DNA from: JACVRN01 sp036389255
GTDB lineage: Bacteria; Acidobacteriota; Blastocatellia; Pyrinomonadales; Pyrinomonadaceae
Direction: 5' to 3'
DNA length: 64,000 nt
Assembly: GCA_036389255.1 (NCBI GenBank)
Contig: DASVQI010000038.1
Location: 248,001 to 312,000 of the forward strand
This document shows, piece by piece, positions 15,448 to 22,964 of this stretch (position 1 is the stretch's first letter; every line of letters begins with the position of its first letter). The notes beneath the pieces were generated by a model that saw only the letters and a list, made by a program, of their open reading frames with translations, did no database searches and had not been told where the DNA came from. A program made the translations under genes and the position numbers.

Positions 15448-16161
15448 ATGAGCGCCGCCAAACAGAACAACGAGTCGAAGGGCCGCAGCCAATCATCCCG
15501 TGACCCTGAAGCCGCGCTACGATGCCGCAGCAAGTTCCTGCGCCTCTTTCCGGGCGGCTTCAGAGACGCGACCTATCTGGACTGGGAGCGCGGCTACAAG
15601 TGGGAAGCTCACGAGCGTTGGGAAGAGTCGCTCGGTCAAGCGGAGTTTCGCAGGCTGATTCGCGCGGGTGAGTTCAACGAAGCCGCCAACCGCGCCGTTC
15701 GAGTCGAGCAAAGCACTCGTTACAGTATGCTCTTCTCCTTTGAGAAGATGGCGCTGCGCGACGCCGTCAAGTCCGAAGAGGGCGCTCGCACCTTTTCCGA
15801 GGGGCTTTACGATTTTCTGCACGGAGGCGGCAACACGGAGAAACGCTTCAACCGTTGGATAGAAGCCGTGGCGGCCCTGCCTCGCAGGCAGACGCGCGTG
15901 CTGACATGGCCCATGGTGACGGTCTGGGGCTTTCTGGCCCAGCCTGACGCGCACATCTTCCTCAAGCCCATGGTCACGCGAGAAGCCGCACGCGAGTACG
16001 GCTTCGACTTCCGCTATAAGTCGCGCCCCTCATGGGAAACCTACAGTAACCTTCTACAGTTCGCAGAAACTGTCCGCCAAGACCTCAAAGACCTGAAGCC
16101 CCGCGACATGATAGACATTCAATCATTCATCTGGGTGCAGGGCTCCGACGAGTACGCCTGA
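15448..16161 (+). CDS. Conserved hypothetical soluble protein
   Basis: A 237-residue soluble protein without signal peptide or membrane helix. It starts after a GAGGAGAAA ribosome site. It is rich in Trp, Arg and Glu; the middle (about 60-130) is helical, with FSEGLYDFLHGGGN and LPRRQTRVLTWPMVTVWGFLAQP (split here at about residue 155) and the C-terminus ends IDIQSFIWVQGSDEYA. I do not recognise the family. It precedes the HSP90-type gene but is separated from it by 318 bp, so co-transcription is uncertain. Confidence 0.6.
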   Translation: MSAAKQNNESKGRSQSSRDPEAALRCRSKFLRLFPGGFRDATYLDWERGYKWEAHERWEESLGQAEFRRLIRAGEFNEAANRAVRVEQSTRYSMLFSFEKMALRDAVKSEEGARTFSEGLYDFLHGGGNTEKRFNRWIEAVAALPRRQTRVLTWPMVTVWGFLAQPDAHIFLKPMVTREAAREYGFDFRYKSRPSWETYSNLLQFAETVRQDLKDLKPRDMIDIQSFIWVQGSDEYA

Positions 16162-16479
16162 TAAAGCGGAGCCAGAGAATCCGTTTTTACGCCAAAAGAT
16201 TTGCCGCGCAGTCCTAAGACCTCGCCGCGCATCTTTAAGGATGCCGCGCGCAGCGTTGCGGGCTCCAAAGTGCAGCCGTTCAGCTTCGGCGTGCAGTTGT
16301 TCGGACGAGCCGCGCGCCAGTGCAAGGGGCGCATTTGTGGCTCTCGACGGCTTGCGCGTATGTGAACTGGCGCAGAAGGTCAGAAACTTCTATGATGGTC
16401 AGGCATCAGGCTTACTCTTCAGTATCTATGAAAAGGAACGCTCACTTTCTCAAAAGGCTAATCCCGCAAGTGAACCATC
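16162..16479. other. 318-bp intergenic region before the HSP90-family gene
   Basis: No gene is supported here. The segment 16195-16270 contains several GCCGCGC-centred, loosely repeated units, and short open frames on either strand have no ribosome site or recognisable sequence. It might be the relic of a gene or an untranslated leader. Confidence 0.3.
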
Positions 16480-18300
16480 ATGGAATATAAATTTCAGGTC
16501 AACCTCGGCGGCATTATTGACCTGCTCTCAAATCACATCTACAGCAGCCCGCAGGTTTTCATACGCGAGCTCTTACAGAACGCCGTGGACGCCATCACGG
16601 CCCGCACGCACACGGAGCCGTCTCACGCGGGGCGTGTCTGGATAGAGTTGCCCGAGGCCGCAGGCAGCGAGCCCCGCCTGCTAATCTTCCGCGACAACGG
16701 CATAGGTCTGACCGAAGAAGAGATTCATCGCTTTCTTGCCACCATCGGACAGACCTCAAAGCGCGACGAGCTATCGGGCGCAACCTCCGACTACATAGGC
16801 CAGTTCGGTATAGGTCTGCTCTCGTGCTTCGTCGTCAGCGACGAGATTGTAGTGCTGACGCGCTCGGCTACGGGCGCGGGCGGGACAACGGAGTGGCGCG
16901 GCTACGCGGACGGAACCTATTCTATACGGAGCGTGGCGCACGAGATGGAGGCCGGGACGGAAGTGCGGCTGCGCTGCAAGCCGGGCAGCGAATCATACTT
17001 CACGCCGGAAGAGGTCGCGCGCCTCGCGCATCATTACGGAAGCCTGCTTCCCCATCCCATAACCTTGACGACGCCGCAGGGCGCTTCCCTCGTCAATGAA
17101 GAAGAGCCGCCGTGGAAGCAGGAGTTCGTCTCATCGGAGCTTGAGCGCAACGCCTATCTGGACTACGGGCGTAAGACCTTCGGGCTAGACTTTCTGGATT
17201 ACGTTCCACTGCACTCGTCCGTGGGCGACGTGCGCGGCGTGGCGTTCGTGCTGCCGCAGCCCATGAGCCTTGCGTCCAGAAAGACGCACCGCGTTTATCT
17301 TAAGAACATGCTCCTCTCGGAAGACGCCGAAGGATTGCTGCCGGAATGGGCCTTCTTCGTCAAGTGCGTCGTCAACGCAAACGACCTCAGACCGACGGCC
17401 TCGCGCGAGTCGTTCTACGAAGACGAGGCGCTACAGATTACGCGACAGGCGCTCGGGCGCTGTCTTCGCAACTATCTCATGGAGATGGCCGAAAGCTCGC
17501 CGCAACGATTGAAGAACCTGATTGCGCTTCACTACATCTCCATCAAGGCGCTCGCCGCCGAAGACGACGAGTTCTTTCGCATCTTCGTCAACTGGCTTCC
17601 CTTCGAGACAAACATGGGGACTATGACGCTGACGGAGTATCGCAGGGAGCACGAGACTATACATTACGCGCCGGACATGGATCAGTTCCGGCAGATTGCG
17701 CGCGTCGCCGCCTCGCAGTCGCTCTGCGTCATCAACACGGCTTACGCTTACGACCCGCAGCTTCTCTTAAAGTTTCAGGACATCTTCCCCGAGGTCGTAT
17801 TCCGAAAGGTTGACGCCAATAATCTTTCGCACAACTTCGAGTTTTTGACGCTGGACGAGCAGGACGACATAGTGCCGTTCTTAGAGGCGGCCGAAGAGAT
17901 ACTGCGTCCCTTCAGGTGCTCCGTCGAGGTGCGAAAGTTTTCGCCCGTAGACGTTCCGGCGCTTTATACGGCAAGCAACGAGGCGAGCTTTCATCGCTCC
18001 GTAGAGATAAGCAAAGAGGTGACGGACTCCTTCTGGTCTTCCGTGCTGGACAGGCTGGACGATAGCTCTAGGGAGCAGTCGGACGGACACCTCTGCTTCA
18101 ACTACCGCAATCGGCTCTTCTACAAAGTCTCACGGATGCAGGACGAGCGCCTTCAGCGCCTCTCCGTGCAGGTGCTGTACGTTCAGTCGCTGCTGCTGGG
18201 CCACAGGCCACTGACCTCCAAAGAGATGAAGCTGATGAACGAAGGGCTGCTGGGTCTGGTCGAATGGGGGGTGGACATCATAGAGGGGGGCGTGCAATGA
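16480..18300 (+). CDS. HSP90-family chaperone (short HtpG-like form)
   Basis: The 606-residue product has the GHKL ATPase signatures in order: E30 and N34 in FIRELLQNAVDA, D72-N-G-I-G-L, and the lid glycine motif GQFGIGLLS (107-115). The middle domain retains R-containing NDLRPTASRESFYED, equivalent to the HSP90 catalytic-loop region. The C-terminal part is divergent from E. coli HtpG, so I class it in the shorter HSP90 family rather than assign htpG. It presumably folds or remodels client proteins in the cytosol in an ATP-dependent way. The next gene starts by an ATGA overlap and encodes a helical-repeat protein. Confidence 0.88.
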   Translation: MEYKFQVNLGGIIDLLSNHIYSSPQVFIRELLQNAVDAITARTHTEPSHAGRVWIELPEAAGSEPRLLIFRDNGIGLTEEEIHRFLATIGQTSKRDELSGATSDYIGQFGIGLLSCFVVSDEIVVLTRSATGAGGTTEWRGYADGTYSIRSVAHEMEAGTEVRLRCKPGSESYFTPEEVARLAHHYGSLLPHPITLTTPQGASLVNEEEPPWKQEFVSSELERNAYLDYGRKTFGLDFLDYVPLHSSVGDVRGVAFVLPQPMSLASRKTHRVYLKNMLLSEDAEGLLPEWAFFVKCVVNANDLRPTASRESFYEDEALQITRQALGRCLRNYLMEMAESSPQRLKNLIALHYISIKALAAEDDEFFRIFVNWLPFETNMGTMTLTEYRREHETIHYAPDMDQFRQIARVAASQSLCVINTAYAYDPQLLLKFQDIFPEVVFRKVDANNLSHNFEFLTLDEQDDIVPFLEAAEEILRPFRCSVEVRKFSPVDVPALYTASNEASFHRSVEISKEVTDSFWSSVLDRLDDSSREQSDGHLCFNYRNRLFYKVSRMQDERLQRLSVQVLYVQSLLLGHRPLTSKEMKLMNEGLLGLVEWGVDIIEGGVQ

Positions 18301-19406
18301 GCGCCGGCTACATGGATATTGAGGGAAAGGTGAAAGAGCTGATTGACCGCGCCTACTACATGGAGGAAGGCGACGAGCGAATAAGTATGCTCGAAGAGGC
18401 AGTCAGGCTGGCCGACACCACGGGCGACGTTAAGCTTCAGTATGACGCGCGAGACTCTTTCATAGAGGCGGCTTACTTCGGCGGCGTGCCCGAGAAAGCG
18501 CTTGTCGCATACGTCTGGTGTCTGGCGCAATACGACCGCGACCCGGAACATTTCTGGGAATGGAAAATCCTCTGGCGCTACAAGTGGATGGTCAACGTCG
18601 TCTGCGACTTTCCGCAAATCTCCAAAGAGCAGATATACGAGATGCTGGACGACATGGAGCGCCGTTTCCAACAGACGGGCAGGGGGCTTCGCGCCGTCTA
18701 CAAATACCGCTACCGCACCGAAAGATTCTTCGGCAACCGGCGCGAGGCGCTCAGGTATTACGACCTAGCGGAGCAGGCCAAGAGAGACGATTTGACGGAC
18801 TGCGCCGCGTGCGAGACGGACGACAAGGTAAGCTATCGTCTCTATCTAGGGCAGGACGAGCTGGCGTTGAGGATTGCGGAGCCGCTTTTGGAAGGCAGAG
18901 ACAAATGCAGGTCTGTGCCGCAGAGAACTTATGTGAGGCTCCTCGTCCCGCTTCTTCGCATGGGGCAGCCTGAGAAAGCTTGGCAGTATCACATGAGCGC
19001 CTATTCCATGATTGCGGGCGACCGCAGCATGCTGGAATACCTGTGCGGCAATTTAATCTTCCTCTCGCTCTACAATGATTTGAAGGGCGCGGCGCGGCTG
19101 CTTGAAAATCACTTTCGCTGGACGCAGGAGAACACGAATCCTTACGACCGCTTCCTCTTCTACCGCGCAGCGTGGTTCTTTCTTGAGACGGCACAGGACG
19201 CAGGACAAACTGCACTGACGCTGCAAATGGCGCGCACCTTCCCACTGTACGACGCGGGAGGCTCGTACAGGACTACGGACTTGAAGGACTGGTTCGAGGC
19301 GCGTGCGCGCGAGTTGGCCGCGAGATTCGACGCACGAAACGGCACCGACTACTTTACCGCCACGCTCTTAGACATGGCGGCGATTAAAGAGCTAAAAACA
19401 GTTTAG
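18297..19406 (+). CDS. Helical-repeat (TPR-like) partner of the HSP90-family protein
   Basis: A 369-residue soluble protein made of antiparallel helices with TPR-like spacing, for example MLEEAVRLADTTGDVKLQYD (about 22-42), RREALRYYDLAEQAK (about 144-158) and PEKAWQYHMSAYSMI (about 222-236). The start is the ATG of an ATGA overlap with the HSP90 gene, which indicates translational coupling. TPR proteins are classical HSP90 co-chaperones in eukaryotes, but there the EEVD tail is the anchor, and the HSP90 here ends GVQ, so any contact must be different. Function is inferred from context only. Confidence 0.7.
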   Translation: MSAGYMDIEGKVKELIDRAYYMEEGDERISMLEEAVRLADTTGDVKLQYDARDSFIEAAYFGGVPEKALVAYVWCLAQYDRDPEHFWEWKILWRYKWMVNVVCDFPQISKEQIYEMLDDMERRFQQTGRGLRAVYKYRYRTERFFGNRREALRYYDLAEQAKRDDLTDCAACETDDKVSYRLYLGQDELALRIAEPLLEGRDKCRSVPQRTYVRLLVPLLRMGQPEKAWQYHMSAYSMIAGDRSMLEYLCGNLIFLSLYNDLKGAARLLENHFRWTQENTNPYDRFLFYRAAWFFLETAQDAGQTALTLQMARTFPLYDAGGSYRTTDLKDWFEARARELAARFDARNGTDYFTATLLDMAAIKELKTV

Positions 19407-19429
19407 AGCTTCAACCGGCGGCAAGAGGA

Positions 19430-20260
19430 ATGGGAGAAGGTTTGAGCGTAGAGTCCGGGTTTGCCGAAATCGCTGGCGCGCAAGTTTATTACGAGCTGGA
19501 GGGCGAAGGCCCCGCGCTCGTGCTGGTTCACGCGGGCATAGCGGACGCGCGCATGTGGGACGAGCAGTTCCGTGTCTTTGCCCGCAGCTTCCGCGTCGTG
19601 CGCTACGACAGGCGCGGCTTTGGCCGCACGCGAGTCACGGATGGAGGCGGCGGCTATTCTCATCACGAAGACCTGCACGGGCTGCTGCGCTTCCTCGGAA
19701 TCGAGCGCGCGATTCTGGTCGGCTGCTCGCAGGGCGGAAAGACCGTCATGGATTTTACGCTTGAGCACCCGTACATGATGCGTGCGCTTGTGCTGGTATC
19801 TTCCGCGCTCGGTGGATTCGAGTTCAAGGGCGAGCAGCCGCGACAGCTTGCAGAGCTTGAGCGTGCGGACGAAGCTGGCGACGTTGAGCGCGTCAACGAG
19901 CTTGAGCTGCAAATCTGGGTGGACGGCCCGCACCGCGAGCCGCACGAGGTTGACTCTGTCCTGCGCGAGCGCGTCCGCGAGATGAATCGTATAGCTCTCT
20001 CGGCGGCGCAGGGCTCAGGTACGGAGCAGCCGCTTGAGCCAGCCGCAATCAACCGTCTCGCGGAGATAAACGTTCCGGCGCTCATCGTCGCGGGCGACCT
20101 CGACACGCCTAAGACTCTGGCGGCTGCGCGCGTGCTGGGTGACAAAATCGAGGGCGCGGAAACTGTCGTCATCAAGGGCGCGGCGCATCTTCCCAACATG
20201 GAGAAGGCGGAAGAGTTCAACCGGCACGTCCTGTCGTTTCTAAGCAAACTCAGCCTGTGA
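19430..20260 (+). CDS. Alpha/beta hydrolase
   Basis: A 276-residue member of the alpha/beta-hydrolase fold. The nucleophile elbow is GCSQGG with Ser100, the acid is probably the Asp of AGDLDTPKT (about 220) and the base the His of GAAHLPNME (about 248). The N-terminal VLVHAGIADARMWDEQF carries the oxyanion region in place of the usual HGxPG. No export signal. It follows the TPR-like gene by 23 bp and could be in the same transcript. The substrate cannot be read from the sequence. Confidence 0.82.
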   Translation: MGEGLSVESGFAEIAGAQVYYELEGEGPALVLVHAGIADARMWDEQFRVFARSFRVVRYDRRGFGRTRVTDGGGGYSHHEDLHGLLRFLGIERAILVGCSQGGKTVMDFTLEHPYMMRALVLVSSALGGFEFKGEQPRQLAELERADEAGDVERVNELELQIWVDGPHREPHEVDSVLRERVREMNRIALSAAQGSGTEQPLEPAAINRLAEINVPALIVAGDLDTPKTLAAARVLGDKIEGAETVVIKGAAHLPNMEKAEEFNRHVLSFLSKLSL

Positions 20261-20344
20261 CGGGCTTGAATTATTGAAGACGCCTTGCGGCTCAAGTGAT
20301 GATAAAATCGGTGCGGAATCAAATTCTGAAGAGGTGAGAGTGAA

Positions 20345-20611
20345 GTGGTGACAACGCTGGACGCAGAGATTATAAAGAACATGGCCCGGGAGGCTGCGCG
20401 CGAGCTTGGCTTGCCCTGCGAGGTCGAGCAGGCTTCTCAACTGATGGGCTCAACCACCTGGTATATAAGATTCACGGACGGCCACGCCCCTTTCTTCAAC
20501 GATTTCCGCGAGTACGTTGGCGGCCCTTATGAAGAGAGCCTGATAAAAGAGAGAATCAAAAACTATCTCGCCAGCCAGCACGCGCAGGCTGAAGAAAGGC
20601 CAAAGGGTTAA
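20345..20611 (+). CDS. Small protein, paralogous to the N-terminal domain of the next gene
   Basis: The GTG at 20345 follows a GAGGTGA ribosome site by 8 nt. The 88-residue product reads as one domain: an N-terminal helix (LDAEIIKNMAREAARELGL), a strand pair with TTWYIRFTDG, and a C-terminal helix ESLIKERIKNYLASQ. The next gene product begins with the same layout (DAETIKREALDAILDLQL, KNWCIQFEGD, ERVIREKIKKHLLGQ), so the pair arose by duplication. The stop TAA overlaps the next ATG (TAATG), so translation is coupled. The family is unknown to me. Confidence 0.65.
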   Translation: MVTTLDAEIIKNMAREAARELGLPCEVEQASQLMGSTTWYIRFTDGHAPFFNDFREYVGGPYEESLIKERIKNYLASQHAQAEERPKG

Positions 20612-21234
20612 TGGACGCAGAGACAATCAAGCGAGAGGCGCTCGACGCCATCCTAGACCTTCAACTGGACTCGACCGTAACCAACGTGACCCATAGCGGC
20701 AAGAACTGGTGCATACAGTTTGAAGGCGACTACGGGCAGTTCTGCGATTCGTTTCAGAACCAGTTCGAGCGGGACAACAGCGAGCGTGTGATACGCGAGA
20801 AGATTAAGAAGCACCTGCTGGGCCAGATTACACTGCTACGCAACAAGGGCGGGCGAAGGACTACCAAGAAGGGCTTTGAGGACGACGGGCAGCCCAACGT
20901 GACCGAGCTTTTTCAGGAGGCCGTATCGTCAACCGCCCGCACCATAGGCGAAGCGATTGACCGCACGCTGGGTTTCACGGGCGCTGGCATAGAGGCCGTG
21001 GGCGAAGTGGCCGAAGCCGTTACGTCCAGAACCGCCGAGCTTATACGGCCCGAGCGATTGACGAGCCCGCCAGAAGCGCGGCCTGCGGCGCGGCGCACGG
21101 CTGCGAAAGAGAGCGCCCCTAAAAAAGCTGCCGGAAAGGCTAAACGTAGCGGGGCTGCAAAAAAGGGTGCCGGAAAATCGAAGCGCGCCGCGACCAAGAA
21201 GTCCGGCGGCAAGAAGAGCAGCCGGAAGAGTTAG
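20611..21234 (+). CDS. Small-domain protein with histone H1-like Lys/Ala-rich tail
   Basis: Residues 1-75 repeat the domain encoded just upstream. A linker with a possible amphipathic segment (about 95-140, including TARTIGEAIDRTLGF) follows. Residues about 150-207 are a low-complexity tail of Lys, Ala, Arg, Ser and Gly with KKAAGKAKR and KKGAGKSKR units, like eukaryotic H1 and bacterial Hc1/AlgP-type nucleoid proteins. Such tails bind nucleic acid without sequence preference. I infer a DNA- or RNA-associated role; the globular domain is uncharacterised. A strong hairpin follows the stop. Confidence 0.7.
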   Translation: MDAETIKREALDAILDLQLDSTVTNVTHSGKNWCIQFEGDYGQFCDSFQNQFERDNSERVIREKIKKHLLGQITLLRNKGGRRTTKKGFEDDGQPNVTELFQEAVSSTARTIGEAIDRTLGFTGAGIEAVGEVAEAVTSRTAELIRPERLTSPPEARPAARRTAAKESAPKKAAGKAKRSGAAKKGAGKSKRAATKKSGGKKSSRKS

Positions 21235-21245
21235 GCCGGAAAATA

Positions 21246-21297
21246 AAATAGGCTGCGAGTGAAGCTCCTTGCAGGGAGCCTCGCTCGCAGCCTATTT
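21246..21297. terminator. Bidirectional hairpin terminator
   Basis: A perfect 14-bp stem, AAATAGGCTGCGAG (21246-21259) with CTCGCAGCCTATTT (21284-21297), sits between convergent genes. A/T-rich stem bases on both sides suit termination in either direction. Confidence 0.8.
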
Positions 21298-21314
21298 CAC
21301 TGTTGGCTGGCCTG

Positions 21315-21980
21315 TTACATGCTGCCGACTGTGTTCGGCGTCTGGATTTCGTAGTTGCTCTCGCCCCTGTCCCTAGTAGCGCGATTGCGCTGGCGCAGGA
21401 GCCTATCTATCTCCATCTGCTTTATCTTCAACTGCGTCTCGCGGCCGGGCGCGAAGGAGGCAAGGTTGCCTCTGGAGGCTGCCTCGGCAATCTTCTCCGC
21501 GTCGCGTGCGTGCACGCCCGTAGCCCTCAGAGCCGTCTGCTCCCTTTCCGAGAAGATTACGGGACGCACCGTGTAGAGGTTCGCCACCTCGTCGCGGCTG
21601 TCGGAATCGGCCTCGACCGTCTCAGGAAGGACTGTATTCTCCTCGTCCTCGGAAGTCGCGCGTCTGGCCTCAGCCCTTGCACGCATGCGCGCTTCGCTCG
21701 GCCTTGAGTTTCTGGATTCAGCCTGCCGCACGACGACGCGCTCGGTAGGGCAAACTTCCTCCGTCTCCTGTCGGCTGCGCGCGGCGATTAACTCGCTCCT
21801 GCCGGAGGACTTAGCCTCGCCCGCTTCCGGCGACGTGTAGCTTAAAAAGATGCTCCAGAACTCTGACTCTGCGCGCTCCTGCGCGGCGTTTACCAGCCGG
21901 TGCGCGTCGTGCATGGCCTGCGGCGCGGCTGCCAGAGCTATGATTGCTATGAACAATACGTTAAGACGCCTGTTTTTCAT
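21315..21980 (-). CDS. Exported hypothetical protein
   Basis: A 221-residue product with a short N-terminal signal (MKNRRLNVLFIAIIALAAA, cleavage near residue 20-30). The mature part is highly charged and low in hydrophobic residues, with an Arg/Glu-rich middle (RMRARAEARRATSEDEEN) and a helical C-terminal segment QLKIKQMEIDRLLRQRNRA that could form a coiled coil. I recognise no family. It converges on the H1-like gene and is transcribed from the 454-bp spacer that also serves the MgtC-family gene. Confidence 0.55.
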   Translation of the reverse strand: MKNRRLNVLFIAIIALAAAPQAMHDAHRLVNAAQERAESEFWSIFLSYTSPEAGEAKSSGRSELIAARSRQETEEVCPTERVVVRQAESRNSRPSEARMRARAEARRATSEDEENTVLPETVEADSDSRDEVANLYTVRPVIFSEREQTALRATGVHARDAEKIAEAASRGNLASFAPGRETQLKIKQMEIDRLLRQRNRATRDRGESNYEIQTPNTVGSM

Positions 21981-22162
21981 CTCGGTTCACCTGCCGCCTT
22001 TTCTCGCGGCCAGAATTTTCTCTTTTGACTTCGGCGTGTCTGGGGCTTTCTCTCGTACTGCTCTTTCCCCCGAAACCCTCTGCTGTCGGCTCATTCGGTC
22101 AGGGCTTCAAACCTTCTGTTTCCCTGCTCTAACTCTATAAACACCGCTTGCTGCCGATTTGT

Positions 22163-22181
22163 GGCAGAAAATTTTTCTGCC
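22163..22181. promoter_or_regulatory. Perfect 19-bp AT-rich palindrome
   Basis: GGCAGAAAATTTTTCTGCC is symmetrical around one base. It lies in the 454-bp spacer 21981-22434 between divergent genes and could be an operator for the gene ending at 21315, or a hairpin. Confidence 0.4.
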
Positions 22182-22247
22182 TCTAATTACCTGTAAGACG
22201 TCTGAAAGTTCCAAATCATTAACGATAAACGGCCCCTGAAAGTTTGA

Positions 22248-22292
22248 ATTTTACAGCAAGCCGGGGCCTCGCGTTGTAAAATGGTTGTAAAA
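22248..22292. promoter_or_regulatory. Candidate operator: TTGTAAAA half-sites upstream of the MgtC-family gene
   Basis: GTTGTAAAA occurs at 22273-22281 and again at 22284-22292, an 11-bp period that places both on the same helix face. An inverted copy, ATTTTACA, lies at 22248-22255. A TACTAT at 22295-22300 could be the -10. Nothing else stands out in the spacer. Confidence 0.45.
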
Positions 22293-22434
22293 GCTACTAT
22301 GTTAGTGGCACTTGGGCGCTTTTCGTCGCTAATTTTTTTTTGAGCGGAGCGGGCGGTCGTGAGCCTGAATAAGAGGCGCGAGCCCGCGCCCGCGCATGCA
22401 TTATGCGGGTCTTCGTCTGAGGGAGACAATCTGG

Positions 22435-22911
22435 ATGGACTGGACTGCACAGGCACAGATAATTGGAGAAGTGGCGCTGGCCATGCTGCTCGGCGGCTTC
22501 ATAGGCGTAGAGCGAGAGCTAGCAGACAAGCCCGCAGGCTTTCGCACGCACATGCTCGTGGCGGGCGCGGCGGCCCTGCTTGTGGGACTGAGCGACGCGC
22601 TCATTCATCGTTTTAGCGCGACAGGCATGGGCGACAGCCTTCGCTCTGACCCCATACGCATAGTGGAGGCCATCGTCACCGGCATCAGTTTTCTAGGCGC
22701 TGGCACCATCTTTCGCCGCACAGAGCAGAAGGAGCACGTAGAGGGGCTGACGACCGCCGCCTCAATTCTTCTATCTAGCGCCATAGGCATCAGCGTGGCG
22801 CTCAGACAATTCTTGCTGGCCATAGGCGTGACGCTGCTGGCGCTCCTGACGCTGCGCGGCTTCAAATTCTTACAGAACTGGATTGATAGCTTCAGGCATA
22901 AGAACTCCTGA
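22435..22911 (+). CDS. MgtC/SapB-family membrane protein
   Basis: A 158-residue protein with four hydrophobic segments. GEVALAMLLGGFIGVERE (about 10-27), FRTHMLVAGAAALLV and GISFLGAGTIFR are hallmarks of the MgtC/SapB family. Family members are inner-membrane proteins linked to Mg limitation and virulence in other bacteria; the exact activity is unsettled. I chose the ATG at 22435 because GGGAGA lies just upstream, and the sequence before it is not family-like. It has its own possible promoter and operator at 22248-22300. Confidence 0.85.
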   Translation: MDWTAQAQIIGEVALAMLLGGFIGVERELADKPAGFRTHMLVAGAAALLVGLSDALIHRFSATGMGDSLRSDPIRIVEAIVTGISFLGAGTIFRRTEQKEHVEGLTTAASILLSSAIGISVALRQFLLAIGVTLLALLTLRGFKFLQNWIDSFRHKNS

Positions 22912-22964
22912 CTACGATTTGTGATTTAGACCTGCCGGAACATCATCTGAAAGAGGGCTGAGAA

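Noticed and set aside
16119..16334. Minus-strand open frame of about 71 residues in the spacer before the HSP90-family gene
   Set aside because: It runs into the end of the preceding gene, has no ribosome site and only loosely repeated sequence; a gene relic is possible but not supported.
22187..22456. Minus-strand open frame of about 89 residues before the MgtC-family gene
   Set aside because: It overlaps the candidate operator and the start of the MgtC-family gene, and has no signal peptide, helix pattern or ribosome site.
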